A DNA stretch of 64,000 nucleotides, taken from contig NZ_JADLRJ010000013.1 of NCBI RefSeq assembly GCF_015477355.1, positions 62,001 to 126,000 on the forward strand, given 5' to 3'. This document shows, piece by piece, positions 7,987 through 16,514 of this stretch. This DNA comes from Nocardia blacklockiae. GTDB taxonomy: Bacteria; Actinomycetota; Actinomycetes; Mycobacteriales; Mycobacteriaceae. The notes under the pieces were generated by a model that was not told the DNA's origin, did not search any database, and saw nothing but the letters and a program-made list of their open reading frames with translations. The translations under genes were made by a program, and so were the position numbers. How positions within the stretch are numbered: the stretch's first letter is position 1; every line of letters begins with the position of its first letter.

Positions 7987-10101
7987 TCAGGACTGGCGGA
8001 GCTGCCAGTCGCTCGGCAGTCCGTCGACCTTCACCGTGGTCCCCCGCGCCTGAATGGTGACCGTGGCCGAGCCCAGCCGCAGGTCGGCGAGCCGCACCCG
8101 GCCCGCGCGGTCGGGCAGGCGCGGCGCGATGGCCAGCGTGCGGTTCGGGACGTCGGGTTGCAGGCCCAGGTAGGAGCGCATCAGCAGTAGTGGCGCGGCG
8201 CTGGACCAGGCCTGCGGGGAGCACGAGGTCGGGTAGGGCACCGGCGCGGGAAAGTCCTTGCGGGTGAAGCCGCAGAACAACTCCGGCGGCCGCGCCCCGA
8301 ACGCCAGGATCGCCTCGAGCAGGCCGCCCGCCAGCCGCTCGGCCAGCTCGGTCGCGCCCGGAATGTGGTGGTAGCGCAGCAGACCGGCGACGGCGATCGC
8401 GGTGTCGTGCGGCCACACCGAGCCGTTGTGGTAGCTCATCGGGTTGTAGCGGCCCATGGATTCCGCGAGCGTGCGCAGCCCGAAGCCGCTGTCCATCCCG
8501 GTCTCCGCGAGCCGTTCGATGAGCACCGCGGCGCGCTCGTCGGGCACGATCCCGGTCCACAGGCAGTGCGCGACATTGCTCGACAGCGCGTCCACCGGAT
8601 TCTTGTGCGCGTCCAGAGCCATGGCGTACCAGCCGGATTGGGGCAGCCAGAACGCCTCGTCGAAGTGCGCCTTGAGTTCCGCGGCCTGGGTGCGCAGGCG
8701 GGTGGCGGTCTCGGTGTCGCCGAACGCGTCGGCGATGTCGGCCCGGCCCAGCCGCGCGGCGTAGACGTACCCCTGCACCTCGCACAGCGCGATCGGCGGG
8801 TCGGCTAGGTGGCCGTCGGCGAAGGAGATCGCGTCCCAGCTGTCCTTCCAGCCCTGATTGGCCAGGCCCTGTTCGGTTTTGCGGCGGTATTCGACGAAGC
8901 CGTCGCCGTCGGTGTCGCCGTAGGAGTCGATCCAGGTGAGCGCGGCGTCGGCGGCCGGCAGCAGCGCCTTGACCACCGGTTCCTCCGCGCCCCACCGCCA
9001 GCATTCGGCCAGCAGCATGACGAACAGCGGCGTCGCGTCGACGGTGCCGTAATACACGGTGCCGCCGAGCACTTCGTCGCCGGCGGGGCCGTGCCGCATC
9101 TCGTGCATGATGCGGCCCGGTTCCTCCTCCGTGATCGGGTCGACGTGGGTGCCCTGCAGCGCCGCCAGCTGTTGCAGCGTGCCGAGCGCCAGATCGGAAT
9201 CCAGTAGCAGCGCCATCCACGAGGTGAGCAGGCTGTCGCGGCCGAACAGCGTCATGAACCAGGGTGCGCCCGCGGCCACGTAGGTCGGGGCGTCGCCGCC
9301 CTGGTCGTCGATGCGCAGCGCGCCCAGATCGCCCTCGGTGCGTTGCAGGATCGAGGTCAGGCCGGGGTCGCCTGCGGTGAGGCTGGTGGCCGTCGCGCGC
9401 CACTGCTTCATGCGATAGGTGGGGCTGTCCTGGTCGTCGTCGCTGAAGGTCGCCTCGACGGCGCGGTGGCCGATGATCGGGCGGCAGCGCACGATGGTCT
9501 GCCAGTGCCCGCGCCGCGGCACGACGACCCGCCAGGTGAGCGTGCCGGGCTGGGTGGCCGGGTTGCCCTCGGCGCTGATGGTCAGGCCGCGGCCGGGGTC
9601 GTCGCGATCGGACAGGTGCAGTTCGCCGTCGGCGGCGGTGAGTTCGCAGCCCCCGCCGTGCACCTGCCCGGCCTTGACCGCGAACAGGTCGGCGAAGTCG
9701 GCGTCCACGGTGATCGACACGGTCATCGCGGTGTCCTCGTCGCCGAGGTTGTACACGGCGATGATCTCGCGCATCCCGTCGCCGATCATGCGGCGGCGCA
9801 ACACCAGCACCGTGCTGTCGGCCACGCCCTGCCGGGCCGGTTTGCGCAGCACGAACCGGGCGCGGAAGGCCTCCGACATCATCACCGACAACTGCTCGGG
9901 CCGGTGCCCGTCGAGCCGCAGCTCCCAGCGCGAGACGACCCGGGCGTCGCGATAGAACAGTCCCTGCGAGGTGCCGGCGTTGATGTCGCCCAGCGGATCG
10001 GACAGGCAGAAGGTGCTGGCCTCGACCATCGTCACCACGCCGCCGCCCCCGCCGATGATCGGCATCGGCTGCCCGGCGTTGAACACCGACGGCCCGCTCA
10101 T
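7987..10101 (-). CDS. Glycogen-debranching-type glucosidase (amylo-1,6-glucosidase-like)
   Basis: A 704-residue protein. The N-terminal beta-rich glycogen-debranching N domain (about 10-220) carries FYRDARVVSRWELRLDG. It is followed by an (alpha/alpha)6 barrel of the GH15/GH63/GH133 type. Visible catalytic-barrel landmarks are PWFMTLFGRDSLLTSWM, GTVYYGTVDATPLFVMLL, GWKDSWDAI and MSYHNGSVWPHDTAI. No signal peptide, so the enzyme is presumably cytosolic and acts on glycogen or related oligosaccharides. Proteins of this architecture also occur in trehalose/maltooligosaccharide clusters. Start set at the ATG of MSGPSVFNAG; upstream residues are Arg/Ser-rich and unlike the family. The gene is read in the same direction as the LacI regulator 190 bases upstream and may be one of its targets. 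Confidence 0.8.
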   Translation of the reverse strand: MSGPSVFNAGQPMPIIGGGGGVVTMVEASTFCLSDPLGDINAGTSQGLFYRDARVVSRWELRLDGHRPEQLSVMMSEAFRARFVLRKPARQGVADSTVLVLRRRMIGDGMREIIAVYNLGDEDTAMTVSITVDADFADLFAVKAGQVHGGGCELTAADGELHLSDRDDPGRGLTISAEGNPATQPGTLTWRVVVPRRGHWQTIVRCRPIIGHRAVEATFSDDDQDSPTYRMKQWRATATSLTAGDPGLTSILQRTEGDLGALRIDDQGGDAPTYVAAGAPWFMTLFGRDSLLTSWMALLLDSDLALGTLQQLAALQGTHVDPITEEEPGRIMHEMRHGPAGDEVLGGTVYYGTVDATPLFVMLLAECWRWGAEEPVVKALLPAADAALTWIDSYGDTDGDGFVEYRRKTEQGLANQGWKDSWDAISFADGHLADPPIALCEVQGYVYAARLGRADIADAFGDTETATRLRTQAAELKAHFDEAFWLPQSGWYAMALDAHKNPVDALSSNVAHCLWTGIVPDERAAVLIERLAETGMDSGFGLRTLAESMGRYNPMSYHNGSVWPHDTAIAVAGLLRYHHIPGATELAERLAGGLLEAILAFGARPPELFCGFTRKDFPAPVPYPTSCSPQAWSSAAPLLLMRSYLGLQPDVPNRTLAIAPRLPDRAGRVRLADLRLGSATVTIQARGTTVKVDGLPSDWQLRQS

Positions 10102-10291
10102 GCGCGCACGTCCGGCGCGGTGCGGGTGACTGCAGGAAACGGCACGAGACACATCGCCTTGACTCCTCGTCGCTGAGGTGGGAAGAGCGCGATCCGACAA
10201 CCATCGAGAACCGAACACACACGGGTGCGCAGACCACGCTGTCAGAAACCCCTACCCCGCTCAAGACCGCCGGGTTCGACGCCCCGGGTTG

Positions 10292-11338
10292 TTACCCCAT
10301 CGTTGCCGGAGCGGAAGGCGCGACTCCCGCACCGCACCCACAGGTTTCGCCGGGGCGCAGGGAAACGTCGAGGGGGTTGCGGGCGGCGGCCGAGGTGAGC
10401 AGGGCGGCATCCAGGGCGTGGCGGGCGATGACGTCGATAGGTTGCTGGACGGTGGTGAGGGTCGGGCGGGCGTAGGTGTTGGCGGCGTCGCCGTCGAAGC
10501 CGACCAGCGCGAGATCCTGCGGGACGCGGACGCCGCTGTCGGTGACGGCGCGCAACGCGGCGGCGGCCTGGCCGTAGGTGCCGACGACCATGCCCTGCGG
10601 GGCGCCCGCGGCGGCCAGGTGTGCGGTGACGGCGTGGTAGGCGCCCGCGGGCGTGAGGTCGGTGCGGATCGCGCGCGCCGCCGACCGGCCGACGACCGAG
10701 ACGTAGCCCTCGTAGCGCTGCGCGACGGTTTCGCGGTCGCCGTGCTGGACGTCGCGCGCGGTGAACCCGCCGACGAACACCACATCGGCGCGGCCGTGCG
10801 CGGCGACCAGGTGTTCGGTGGCCAGCGCGCCCGCCCGCACGTGGTCGGCCCCGATCACGGGCGCGTCGACGGTCCCCCGGTTGTTGTGCACCCAGACCAC
10901 CGGAATGCGTTCCTGGCGGCACAGCGCGGCGGTGGCGGGACCGCTGGCGCTGCCCACCACGATCAGGCCGTCGATGCCGGAATCGGCGAAGGCGCGGACG
11001 AATTCGATCTCCCGCTCCGGGTCGTAACCGGTGTTGCCGATCAGCGTCAGATGGTCGCGACCGCGCGCCTCGACCTCGACGCGGCCGACCAGCGCCCCGA
11101 ACAACGGCAGGGTCAGATCGGGAACGAGCAGCCCGATCTGCCGCCAGCGGCGCGGCCGGCGCAGCGCGCGGGCGATGCGGTCCGGCCGGTAGTCGAGTTC
11201 GTCCAGGGCGGCGACGACGCGCGCCCGCAGCGCCTCGGAGACCGGGCGCGGTCCGTCGTTGAGGACATAGCTCACCACGGCCGTGGACGTCCCGGCCCGG
11301 CGCGCCACATCGGCCAGCGTCACCCGCTTGGCAGTCAT
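10292..11338 (-). CDS. LacI family transcriptional regulator
   Basis: A 348-residue repressor. The N-terminal LacI HTH reads VTLADVARRAGTSTAVVSYV with the hinge LDYRPDRIARALR, followed by a periplasmic-binding-protein-like ligand domain (about 65-335) containing GLIVVGSASGPAT and LALVGFDGDAANTYARPTLTT. The ligand cannot be deduced. The gene is divergent from the aryl-sulfotransferase/ABC operon (157-base gap) and upstream of the debranching enzyme, so either could be regulated. Start chosen at the ATG directly before TAKRVTLADVA. Confidence 0.88.
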   Translation of the reverse strand: MTAKRVTLADVARRAGTSTAVVSYVLNDGPRPVSEALRARVVAALDELDYRPDRIARALRRPRRWRQIGLLVPDLTLPLFGALVGRVEVEARGRDHLTLIGNTGYDPEREIEFVRAFADSGIDGLIVVGSASGPATAALCRQERIPVVWVHNNRGTVDAPVIGADHVRAGALATEHLVAAHGRADVVFVGGFTARDVQHGDRETVAQRYEGYVSVVGRSAARAIRTDLTPAGAYHAVTAHLAAAGAPQGMVVGTYGQAAAALRAVTDSGVRVPQDLALVGFDGDAANTYARPTLTTVQQPIDVIARHALDAALLTSAAARNPLDVSLRPGETCGCGAGVAPSAPATMG

Positions 11339-11495
11339 GATCGGCCCCATCCTCATCGCTCGCACACCGGTCCGGCAAGGATTCGAACCATGCTGATTCT
11401 CTCACCGTATGCGCAGCTCAGAGGGTACGCAAATCGATTAGATTGGTAACCTCCGCGACCCCCGGTCGCAACATCCGATTGGTGGAGTGAATCGC
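11339..11495. promoter_or_regulatory. Divergent promoter gap between lacI and the sulfotransferase operon
   Basis: The 157-base gap contains an AT-rich patch at 11424-11452 with an AATCGATT core flanked by ggtac and ggtaacc. This gives only a weak dyad and is the best LacI-operator candidate visible. A GGTGGAG ribosome site at 11481-11487 fixes the downstream ATG at 11496. Confidence 0.35.
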
Positions 11496-12878
11496 ATGGC
11501 CTTCGTACGACCGACCGGTGTCACCTACTTCGATCCCGAGTCGGCACACCACAGCTACGTCCTCTATTCGGGAGGCGACGGCGTCACCCGGCTCATCGAT
11601 CTGAACGGCGCGGTCCACCGCGAGTGGCCGTATGCCGGTGTGCCGCCGCGCATTCTCGATCCCGCGCTCAACGGCGGGCGGCTCGGCGACGTCGGGGTGC
11701 AGCTGTCGGCGGGTGATGACCCCCGCGGCGGGATCTACGCCAACCGCACGGTCGGGCAGCTGTCCTGGTCGGGCGAGCCGGTGTGGGAGTGGGGACGGCA
11801 GGCGCCGGGCGGCGCGGCGCGCCAGAACCACGACTGGGAACTGCTGCCGAACGGGAATCGCCTACTGCTGGTGACGATTCCGCGCGTGGTACCCGCACTG
11901 GGCGACGCGGTCGTGGGCGACCAGGGCCTCTACGAGGTCACACCCGAGGGCGAACTCGTCTGGGAGTGGCGCGCCGGCGACCATCTCGACGAGCTCGGGT
12001 TCTCGGCGGCGGGCTGGGACGCGCTGCGCCGCACCGTGGCTCGCGACCCCGACGACCCGTGGGGCTACCTGGAGATCAACAGCGCCAAGACCCTCGGCCC
12101 CAACCACCGGCACCGCGCGGACCCGGACGGCGTCTTCCATCCGGACAACATCCTGATCAGCTACCGCAAGGCGAATATCGTCGCGCTGATCGACCGAGGC
12201 ACCGGCGCGATCGTGTGGAAGCTCGGTCCCTACTTCGAGGAGGAGCCCGGCGCGCAGCACCAGCGGATCAACGTGCACAAGGTGCCGCGCCCGCTGGATC
12301 AGCTTTCCGGGCAACACAATCCGCACCTCATCGCCGAGGGGCTGCCCGGCGCGGGCAATATCCTCGTCTTCGACAATCAGGGCGGCGCGGGGTATCCGCC
12401 TGCGCCGCTGGGCATCTACGCGGGTTCGCGGGTGCTGGAGATCGATCCGGCGACCGAGCAGATCGTCTGGCAGTACACGGCCGAGGATTCCGGGCTGCCC
12501 TCGTGGACGTTCTTCAGCTCCTTCGTGAGCAACGCGCAGCGCCTGCCGAACGGCAACACGCTCGTCACCGAGGGCATGACGGGACGGCTGTTCCAGGTCA
12601 CCGCCGAGGGACGGGTGGTCTGGGAGTACCACTCGCCGTACGTGGGCCTCGGCGTCGCCGGTGAGCCGGAGGTCCGCGAACCGCGGGTGCCGGGCGTCGA
12701 CCGCGCCACCGAGACCTCCCTGGTCTACCGCGCCCAAGCCGTGCCCTTCGACTGGGTGCCCGTCGGCCCGCCGCGGACGCCGCCCGCACCGGTCGACACG
12801 CGAGCGACCGGCATCCGCCCGCCGAGCACAGCGGCCGACTCCCGGCACACCGGCGCACCGGGGAGCGCGACGCCATGA
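11496..12878 (+). CDS. Aryl-sulfotransferase-like beta-propeller protein (ASST family)
   Basis: A 460-residue protein with repeated short blades such as GEPVWEWGRQAPG, GELVWEWRAGDHL, EQIVWQYTAEDSG and GRVVWEYHSPYVG, each preceded by an LPNGN-type turn. This is the repeat pattern of arylsulfotransferase (ASST) propellers, which move sulfate between aryl esters and phenols using a histidine. Conserved-looking His sites include QNHDWELLPNGN, GPNHRH and GVFHPDN, but the catalytic one cannot be fixed by eye. No signal peptide is present, although Gram-negative AssT is periplasmic. Start set by a GGTGGAG site. Its stop overlaps the following ABC permease gene (ATGA), so sulfate-ester chemistry and import are probably coupled. 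Confidence 0.75.
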   Translation: MAFVRPTGVTYFDPESAHHSYVLYSGGDGVTRLIDLNGAVHREWPYAGVPPRILDPALNGGRLGDVGVQLSAGDDPRGGIYANRTVGQLSWSGEPVWEWGRQAPGGAARQNHDWELLPNGNRLLLVTIPRVVPALGDAVVGDQGLYEVTPEGELVWEWRAGDHLDELGFSAAGWDALRRTVARDPDDPWGYLEINSAKTLGPNHRHRADPDGVFHPDNILISYRKANIVALIDRGTGAIVWKLGPYFEEEPGAQHQRINVHKVPRPLDQLSGQHNPHLIAEGLPGAGNILVFDNQGGAGYPPAPLGIYAGSRVLEIDPATEQIVWQYTAEDSGLPSWTFFSSFVSNAQRLPNGNTLVTEGMTGRLFQVTAEGRVVWEYHSPYVGLGVAGEPEVREPRVPGVDRATETSLVYRAQAVPFDWVPVGPPRTPPAPVDTRATGIRPPSTAADSRHTGAPGSATP

Positions 12879-13723
12879 CGACATCCAGCGTGCGAATCGG
12901 CACGGCCGCAACGGATTCCCCGCCCGACACCGAGCGCCGCCGGTGGCGGGGGCCGCGGACGCGCGGCGGGTGGGGCGCGGTGGGCGGCACCCTCGCGGGC
13001 CTCGTACTGGCCGGTGCGCTGTGGAGCCTCGTGGCGGCCACCGGGCACTTTCCCGCCGAGCTGTTCCCGAGCGTGCCGAAGATCGCGCGCGCCGGGCGCA
13101 CGCTGTGGGCCGACGGGCTGCTGGTCCCGGATGTGACCGCCAGCCTGCGGCGCGCGCTGGTGGGATTCGTGCTCGGGTCGCTCGCGGGGATCGCGGCCGC
13201 GCTGCTGACCGCGAGCACCTGGGCGGGGCGGCGGCTGTTGCAGCCGGTGCTGCGGCTGCTGTCCCCCGTACCCACGATCGGGCTGGTGCCACTGGCGATC
13301 CTGTGGTTCGGACTGGGCGAGAACAGCAAGACCCTCGTCATCGCGCTGGGCGTGTTCGTGCCGGTGTGGATCAACAGTCACGCCGGATTCGCCAGTACCC
13401 CGGCCGATTTCCTGCGAGCGGCCCGCTGCCTGGGCGCGGGGCGCGTGCAGACCCTGACGCGCATCGTCGTTCCCGAGGCGATTCCCGATGTCGCCGCCGG
13501 GCTGCGCGTCGGCGCGGCGATGGCCTTCGTCCTGATCGTCGTCGCCGAGATGACCGGCACCACAGCGGGTCTCGGCTACCGGATCTACCAGGCGCAGCTG
13601 TTCTCGCAGGCCGATCGCCTCGTCTTCTGCCTGATCGTGCTCGGAATACTCGGGGCGGCTTGCGATCTGGCGCTGGCGGCGCTCACCGCGCCGCTCACCC
13701 GGTGGGCCCGAGAGGAGCACTGA
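12875..13723 (+). CDS. ABC transporter permease, sulfonate/taurine/nitrate type
   Basis: A 282-residue inner-membrane permease of the SsuC/TauC/NrtB group with about six helices. The EAA-like cytoplasmic loop reads RAARCLGAGRVQTLTRIVVPEAIPDV split around residues 185-205. The segment PVPTIGLVPLAILWFGLGENSK before it is characteristic of the sulfonate/nitrate permease subfamily. It overlaps the sulfotransferase gene by four bases and is followed after two bases by the ATPase gene. Substrate inferred from the sulfotransferase neighbour: an aryl sulfate or sulfonate. Confidence 0.88.
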   Translation: MTTSSVRIGTAATDSPPDTERRRWRGPRTRGGWGAVGGTLAGLVLAGALWSLVAATGHFPAELFPSVPKIARAGRTLWADGLLVPDVTASLRRALVGFVLGSLAGIAAALLTASTWAGRRLLQPVLRLLSPVPTIGLVPLAILWFGLGENSKTLVIALGVFVPVWINSHAGFASTPADFLRAARCLGAGRVQTLTRIVVPEAIPDVAAGLRVGAAMAFVLIVVAEMTGTTAGLGYRIYQAQLFSQADRLVFCLIVLGILGAACDLALAALTAPLTRWAREEH

Positions 13724-13725
13724 CC

Positions 13726-14484
13726 ATGCCTATCGCGACACAAGACCTGGTGGTGCGGTATCCCGGCGCGCCCGCGCCGACGCTCCGGGACATCAGCCTG
13801 GAGGTGCCCGACGGCTCCTTCCTCGTCCTCGTCGGGGCCTCGGGCAGCGGCAAATCCACGCTGCTGCACTGTCTCGCGGGGCTCGTCGCGCCGACGGCCG
13901 GCGCGGTCCTCGACGACGGCGCGCCGGTGACCGCGCCGGATCCGCGCCGCGGCGTGGCCTTCCAGCGCGACGTGCTGTTCCCGTGGATGAGCGTCGCCGA
14001 CAATATCGCCTTCGCCCTACGCGCACACGGGGTTCCGCGCCGGGACCGGCCAGGCCGCATCGCGGAACTGCTCGAGCTGGTGGGGCTGCCCGCGGCGGTC
14101 GGCGAGCAGCGGCCGAATCGGCTCTCCGGCGGCATGCGCCAGCGGGTCGGCCTCGCGCGGCTGCTCGCCGGGGAGCCCGCGATCATGCTCATGGACGAAC
14201 CGTTCGCCGCGCTCGACGCGCTGACCCGGCTGAAGATGCAGGACCTGGTCATCGACCTGTGGACCCGGCTCGGCCGCACCGTCGTCTTCGTCACCCACGA
14301 CGTCGACGAGGCGATCCGCCTGTCCGACAGCATCGGCGTGCTGCGCGAAGGCCGCATCGCGACCCACCTCACCAATCCGCTCAGCCGCCCGCGGCCCGCC
14401 GGGACGCTCGCCGACCAGCCCGGCTACAGCGACCTGCGCCGCCGCCTGCACCACGAACTGGGCATCGACCCCGACCCTCGGTAA
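13726..14484 (+). CDS. ABC transporter ATP-binding protein, SsuB/TauB type
   Basis: A 252-residue ABC ATPase. Walker A GASGSGKST lies at about residues 37-45, the Q-loop in AFQRDVLFPW, the signature LSGGMRQRVG at about 132, Walker B IMLMDEPF followed by the D-loop AALDALT, and the H-loop FVTHDVDEA. The Q-loop PWMSVADNIAF context is typical of sulfonate/nitrate/taurine importers. It is the third gene of the operon. Confidence 0.9.
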   Translation: MPIATQDLVVRYPGAPAPTLRDISLEVPDGSFLVLVGASGSGKSTLLHCLAGLVAPTAGAVLDDGAPVTAPDPRRGVAFQRDVLFPWMSVADNIAFALRAHGVPRRDRPGRIAELLELVGLPAAVGEQRPNRLSGGMRQRVGLARLLAGEPAIMLMDEPFAALDALTRLKMQDLVIDLWTRLGRTVVFVTHDVDEAIRLSDSIGVLREGRIATHLTNPLSRPRPAGTLADQPGYSDLRRRLHHELGIDPDPR

Positions 14485-14512
14485 CCCCGCCCCGTAACGA
14501 AGAGAGATCACC

Positions 14513-15475
14513 GTGAAAAGACCTGCCCGGCTGCTCGCCGCCGTCCTCGCCGTCGGCGCCTTGGCGACTTCCCTTGCCGCGTGCGGCAACTCGGACAGCA
14601 GTGACCCCGCCACCCTCACCGTCGGCTTCGTCGTCGACCCGTCCTGGGCGCAGATTCCGGTCGCCCAGCGCGCGGGCACGTTCGACAAGCACGGCGTGCG
14701 GGTGAAGGTGGTGAACTTCCCCTCCGGCGTGGAGGCGTTGCAGGCGCTGGCCGCGCATCAGGTCGACGTCACCACCGCCGCCGACGTGCCCGCCGCGGCC
14801 ACGCTGGCCCGCTCGCCGTCGCTGCGGGTCGTCGGCGACGGCTCGCGGTGGGAGGGCTCGCGCATCGTCGCCCGGCGCAGCGCGGGGATCACCACCGCCG
14901 CACAGCTCGCGGGCCGGACCATCGGCACCCCGCTCGGCACCAGTGCGGCGTACTTCGCCGCGACCACCTTGGCGGACAACAAGATTCGCGCCGACCTGGT
15001 GCAGGTGGCCCCGCAGGCGACGGTCACCGCGGCCACCCAGCGCAACGTCGACGCCGTCGCCATCTTCCAGCCGTACCAGGCCCAGGTGGTGGCGGCCCTG
15101 GGCGACGACGCCGTCGCGCTGCCCGGCGGGTCGTACCACCAGCACAGCCTCTACCTGGCGACCGACACCGCGACCAGCCGGAAGTCCGCGGCGCTCGCGG
15201 CGTTCTTCACCGCGCTCGACGAGGCGGGAGCCCAGCTCACCGCCCGGTCCGCCGACGCGGTCGCGGCCGTCGCCGAGGCCACCCAGCTCGCCCCCGACCT
15301 GCTCGCGCGGATCCTCCCCGAATTCGACTTCACCCTGCGGTTGCAGCCGGACCTGGCCGGAAACCTGACGGCACTGGCGAATTGGGCGAAGGAACAGGGC
15401 TCCGTCGACCGCTCCACCCAACTCCCCGACTACGCCACGACCCTCGACAGCCGATACCTGCCGCACGCCGGGTGA
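14513..15475 (+). CDS. ABC transporter substrate-binding lipoprotein, SsuA/TauA-like
   Basis: A 320-residue lipoprotein with a signal peptide ending in the lipobox LAAC (Cys24). The binding fold follows: LTVGFVVDPSWAQIPVAQRAGTF split over two strands, then GVRVKVVNFPSGVEALQALAAHQVDVTTAADVP as the SsuA/NMT1-like pocket segment, read in parts. GTG start with an AAGAGAG ribosome site. It ends the operon. The pocket residues do not identify the ligand; an organosulfur compound is inferred from context. Confidence 0.85.
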   Translation: MKRPARLLAAVLAVGALATSLAACGNSDSSDPATLTVGFVVDPSWAQIPVAQRAGTFDKHGVRVKVVNFPSGVEALQALAAHQVDVTTAADVPAAATLARSPSLRVVGDGSRWEGSRIVARRSAGITTAAQLAGRTIGTPLGTSAAYFAATTLADNKIRADLVQVAPQATVTAATQRNVDAVAIFQPYQAQVVAALGDDAVALPGGSYHQHSLYLATDTATSRKSAALAAFFTALDEAGAQLTARSADAVAAVAEATQLAPDLLARILPEFDFTLRLQPDLAGNLTALANWAKEQGSVDRSTQLPDYATTLDSRYLPHAG

Positions 15476-15530
15476 GCGCAACGGCACCGCCCACCGACCC
15501 CCGCGACGCGACGGGCTATGTTCGGTGCTT

Positions 15531-16046
15531 ATGAGGATTCAGTTGGGTGAGCACGCGCCGGAGATCGCGGACAGCGCGTGGGTGGCGCCGAACGCGACGG
15601 TCATCGGGCGGGTGCGGCTCGCCGCCGAGGTGAGCGTCTGGTACTCGGCGGTGATCCGGGGCGACCTGGAGGAGATCGCCGTCGGCGCGGGATCCAACAT
15701 CCAGGACGGGTGCGTGCTGCACGCCGACCCCGGCTTCCCGCTGACCGTCGGCACCGGAGTCTCGGTGGGGCACAACGCGATTCTGCACGGCTGCACGGTC
15801 GGTGACGACGTGCTGGTCGGGATGGGCGCCACCGTGCTGAACGGCGCGGTGATCGGCGCGGGCAGCCTGATCGCGGCCAACGCGCTCATCCCCGAGGGAG
15901 CGCAAATTCCGCCCGGATCGCTGGTGGCGGGGGTGCCCGGGAAGGTGCGCCGCGAACTCGGCGAGGCCGAACGGGACCGCATCCGCCTCAACGCGGCGGT
16001 GTACCGGCACAACACCACCACCCACCGCGACGGCGTCGAGGTGTGA
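15531..16046 (+). CDS. Gamma-class carbonic anhydrase-like hexapeptide protein
   Basis: A 171-residue left-handed beta-helix protein built from hexapeptide repeats. The trimer metal-site histidines are recognisable in CVLHADPGF and VGHNAILHGC, matching the three-His gamma carbonic anhydrase pattern. Bacterial relatives (YrdA/PaaY/CaiE) are often annotated as carbonic anhydrase or acyltransferase. Here the metal ligands are intact, but the acidic loop of the archaeal enzyme is not evident. Start taken at the ATG of MRIQLGEHAPEI; an upstream GTG adds only two residues. Confidence 0.85.
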   Translation: MRIQLGEHAPEIADSAWVAPNATVIGRVRLAAEVSVWYSAVIRGDLEEIAVGAGSNIQDGCVLHADPGFPLTVGTGVSVGHNAILHGCTVGDDVLVGMGATVLNGAVIGAGSLIAANALIPEGAQIPPGSLVAGVPGKVRRELGEAERDRIRLNAAVYRHNTTTHRDGVEV

Positions 16047-16058
16047 GACAGCGCACAT

Positions 16059-16072
16059 TGGTCAGGTGACCA
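16059..16072. promoter_or_regulatory. Perfect-arm palindrome TGGTCA-GG-TGACCA, operator candidate
   Basis: Inverted six-base arms separated by two bases. It lies just after the carbonic anhydrase stop, about 140 bases before the small ORF and about 440 before tetR. Its form resembles GntR/FadR- or TetR-type operators; the binding protein is unknown. Downstream of it, the 11-base block gttcggacgac occurs twice (about 16110 and 16168) in the leader of the small ORF. Confidence 0.45.
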
Positions 16073-16211
16073 TCTCCTCCTCTTGCTAGCATTTGGCCAG
16101 CGTGCCCGGGGTTCGGACGACAGCCGAGAGATAGCTGCCGACGGCTCGCTACGCGAGGCGAGTCACGTTCGGACGACGGGCTCGCCACGTGGGCAAGCAG
16201 GAGGTTCAACG

Positions 16212-16391
16212 GTGGCGTACGAGCAGTCCGGTATGCACCGACCGACCGGGCGGATCAGTGTGGCCGATATCGCGGCCCAGCCCGGGGGTATCGAGGCACT
16301 ACAGCGTCGGGTACACGAATTACGTTCCAGCGGAATAGATTTCGCTGCCAACGCGATCGAGCAGGAGATGACGGCGCTGAATCTGCGCTGA
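16212..16391 (+). CDS. Small conserved-looking hypothetical protein (59 aa)
   Basis: GTG start preceded by a perfect AGGAGG at 16199-16204 with seven-base spacing, the strongest ribosome site in this part of the window. The product is 59 residues, polar and predicted mainly helical (ISVADIAAQPGGIEALQRR, then HELRSSGIDFAANAIEQEM in the second helix). No signal peptide, cysteine or membrane segment. I do not recognise a family. Its position between a palindromic site and a TetR gene suggests a short regulated unit. A longer frame beginning at 16083 is less likely because it ignores the AGGAGG. Confidence 0.65.
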   Translation: MAYEQSGMHRPTGRISVADIAAQPGGIEALQRRVHELRSSGIDFAANAIEQEMTALNLR

Positions 16392-16514
16392 TCGTCGCGG
16401 GGTCCGGGCGGGTGTCGACACGCCACGCTGCGGTCGCGGGCGCGTTCCGATGAGATAATGAACGCCACCCCGCCGCATCCGAAGTGACACTGCGTCCGAT
16501 CGACTGGAGATTCG

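Noticed and set aside
11424-11452. LacI operator with AATCGATT core
   Set aside because: Less than half of the outer positions are symmetric, so it is reported only as a weak candidate within the gap entry.
12661-13725. N-terminal extension of the ABC ATPase into the permease region
   Set aside because: The upstream part is a shadow frame of the permease. The ATPase begins at the ATG at 13726, two bases after the permease stop.
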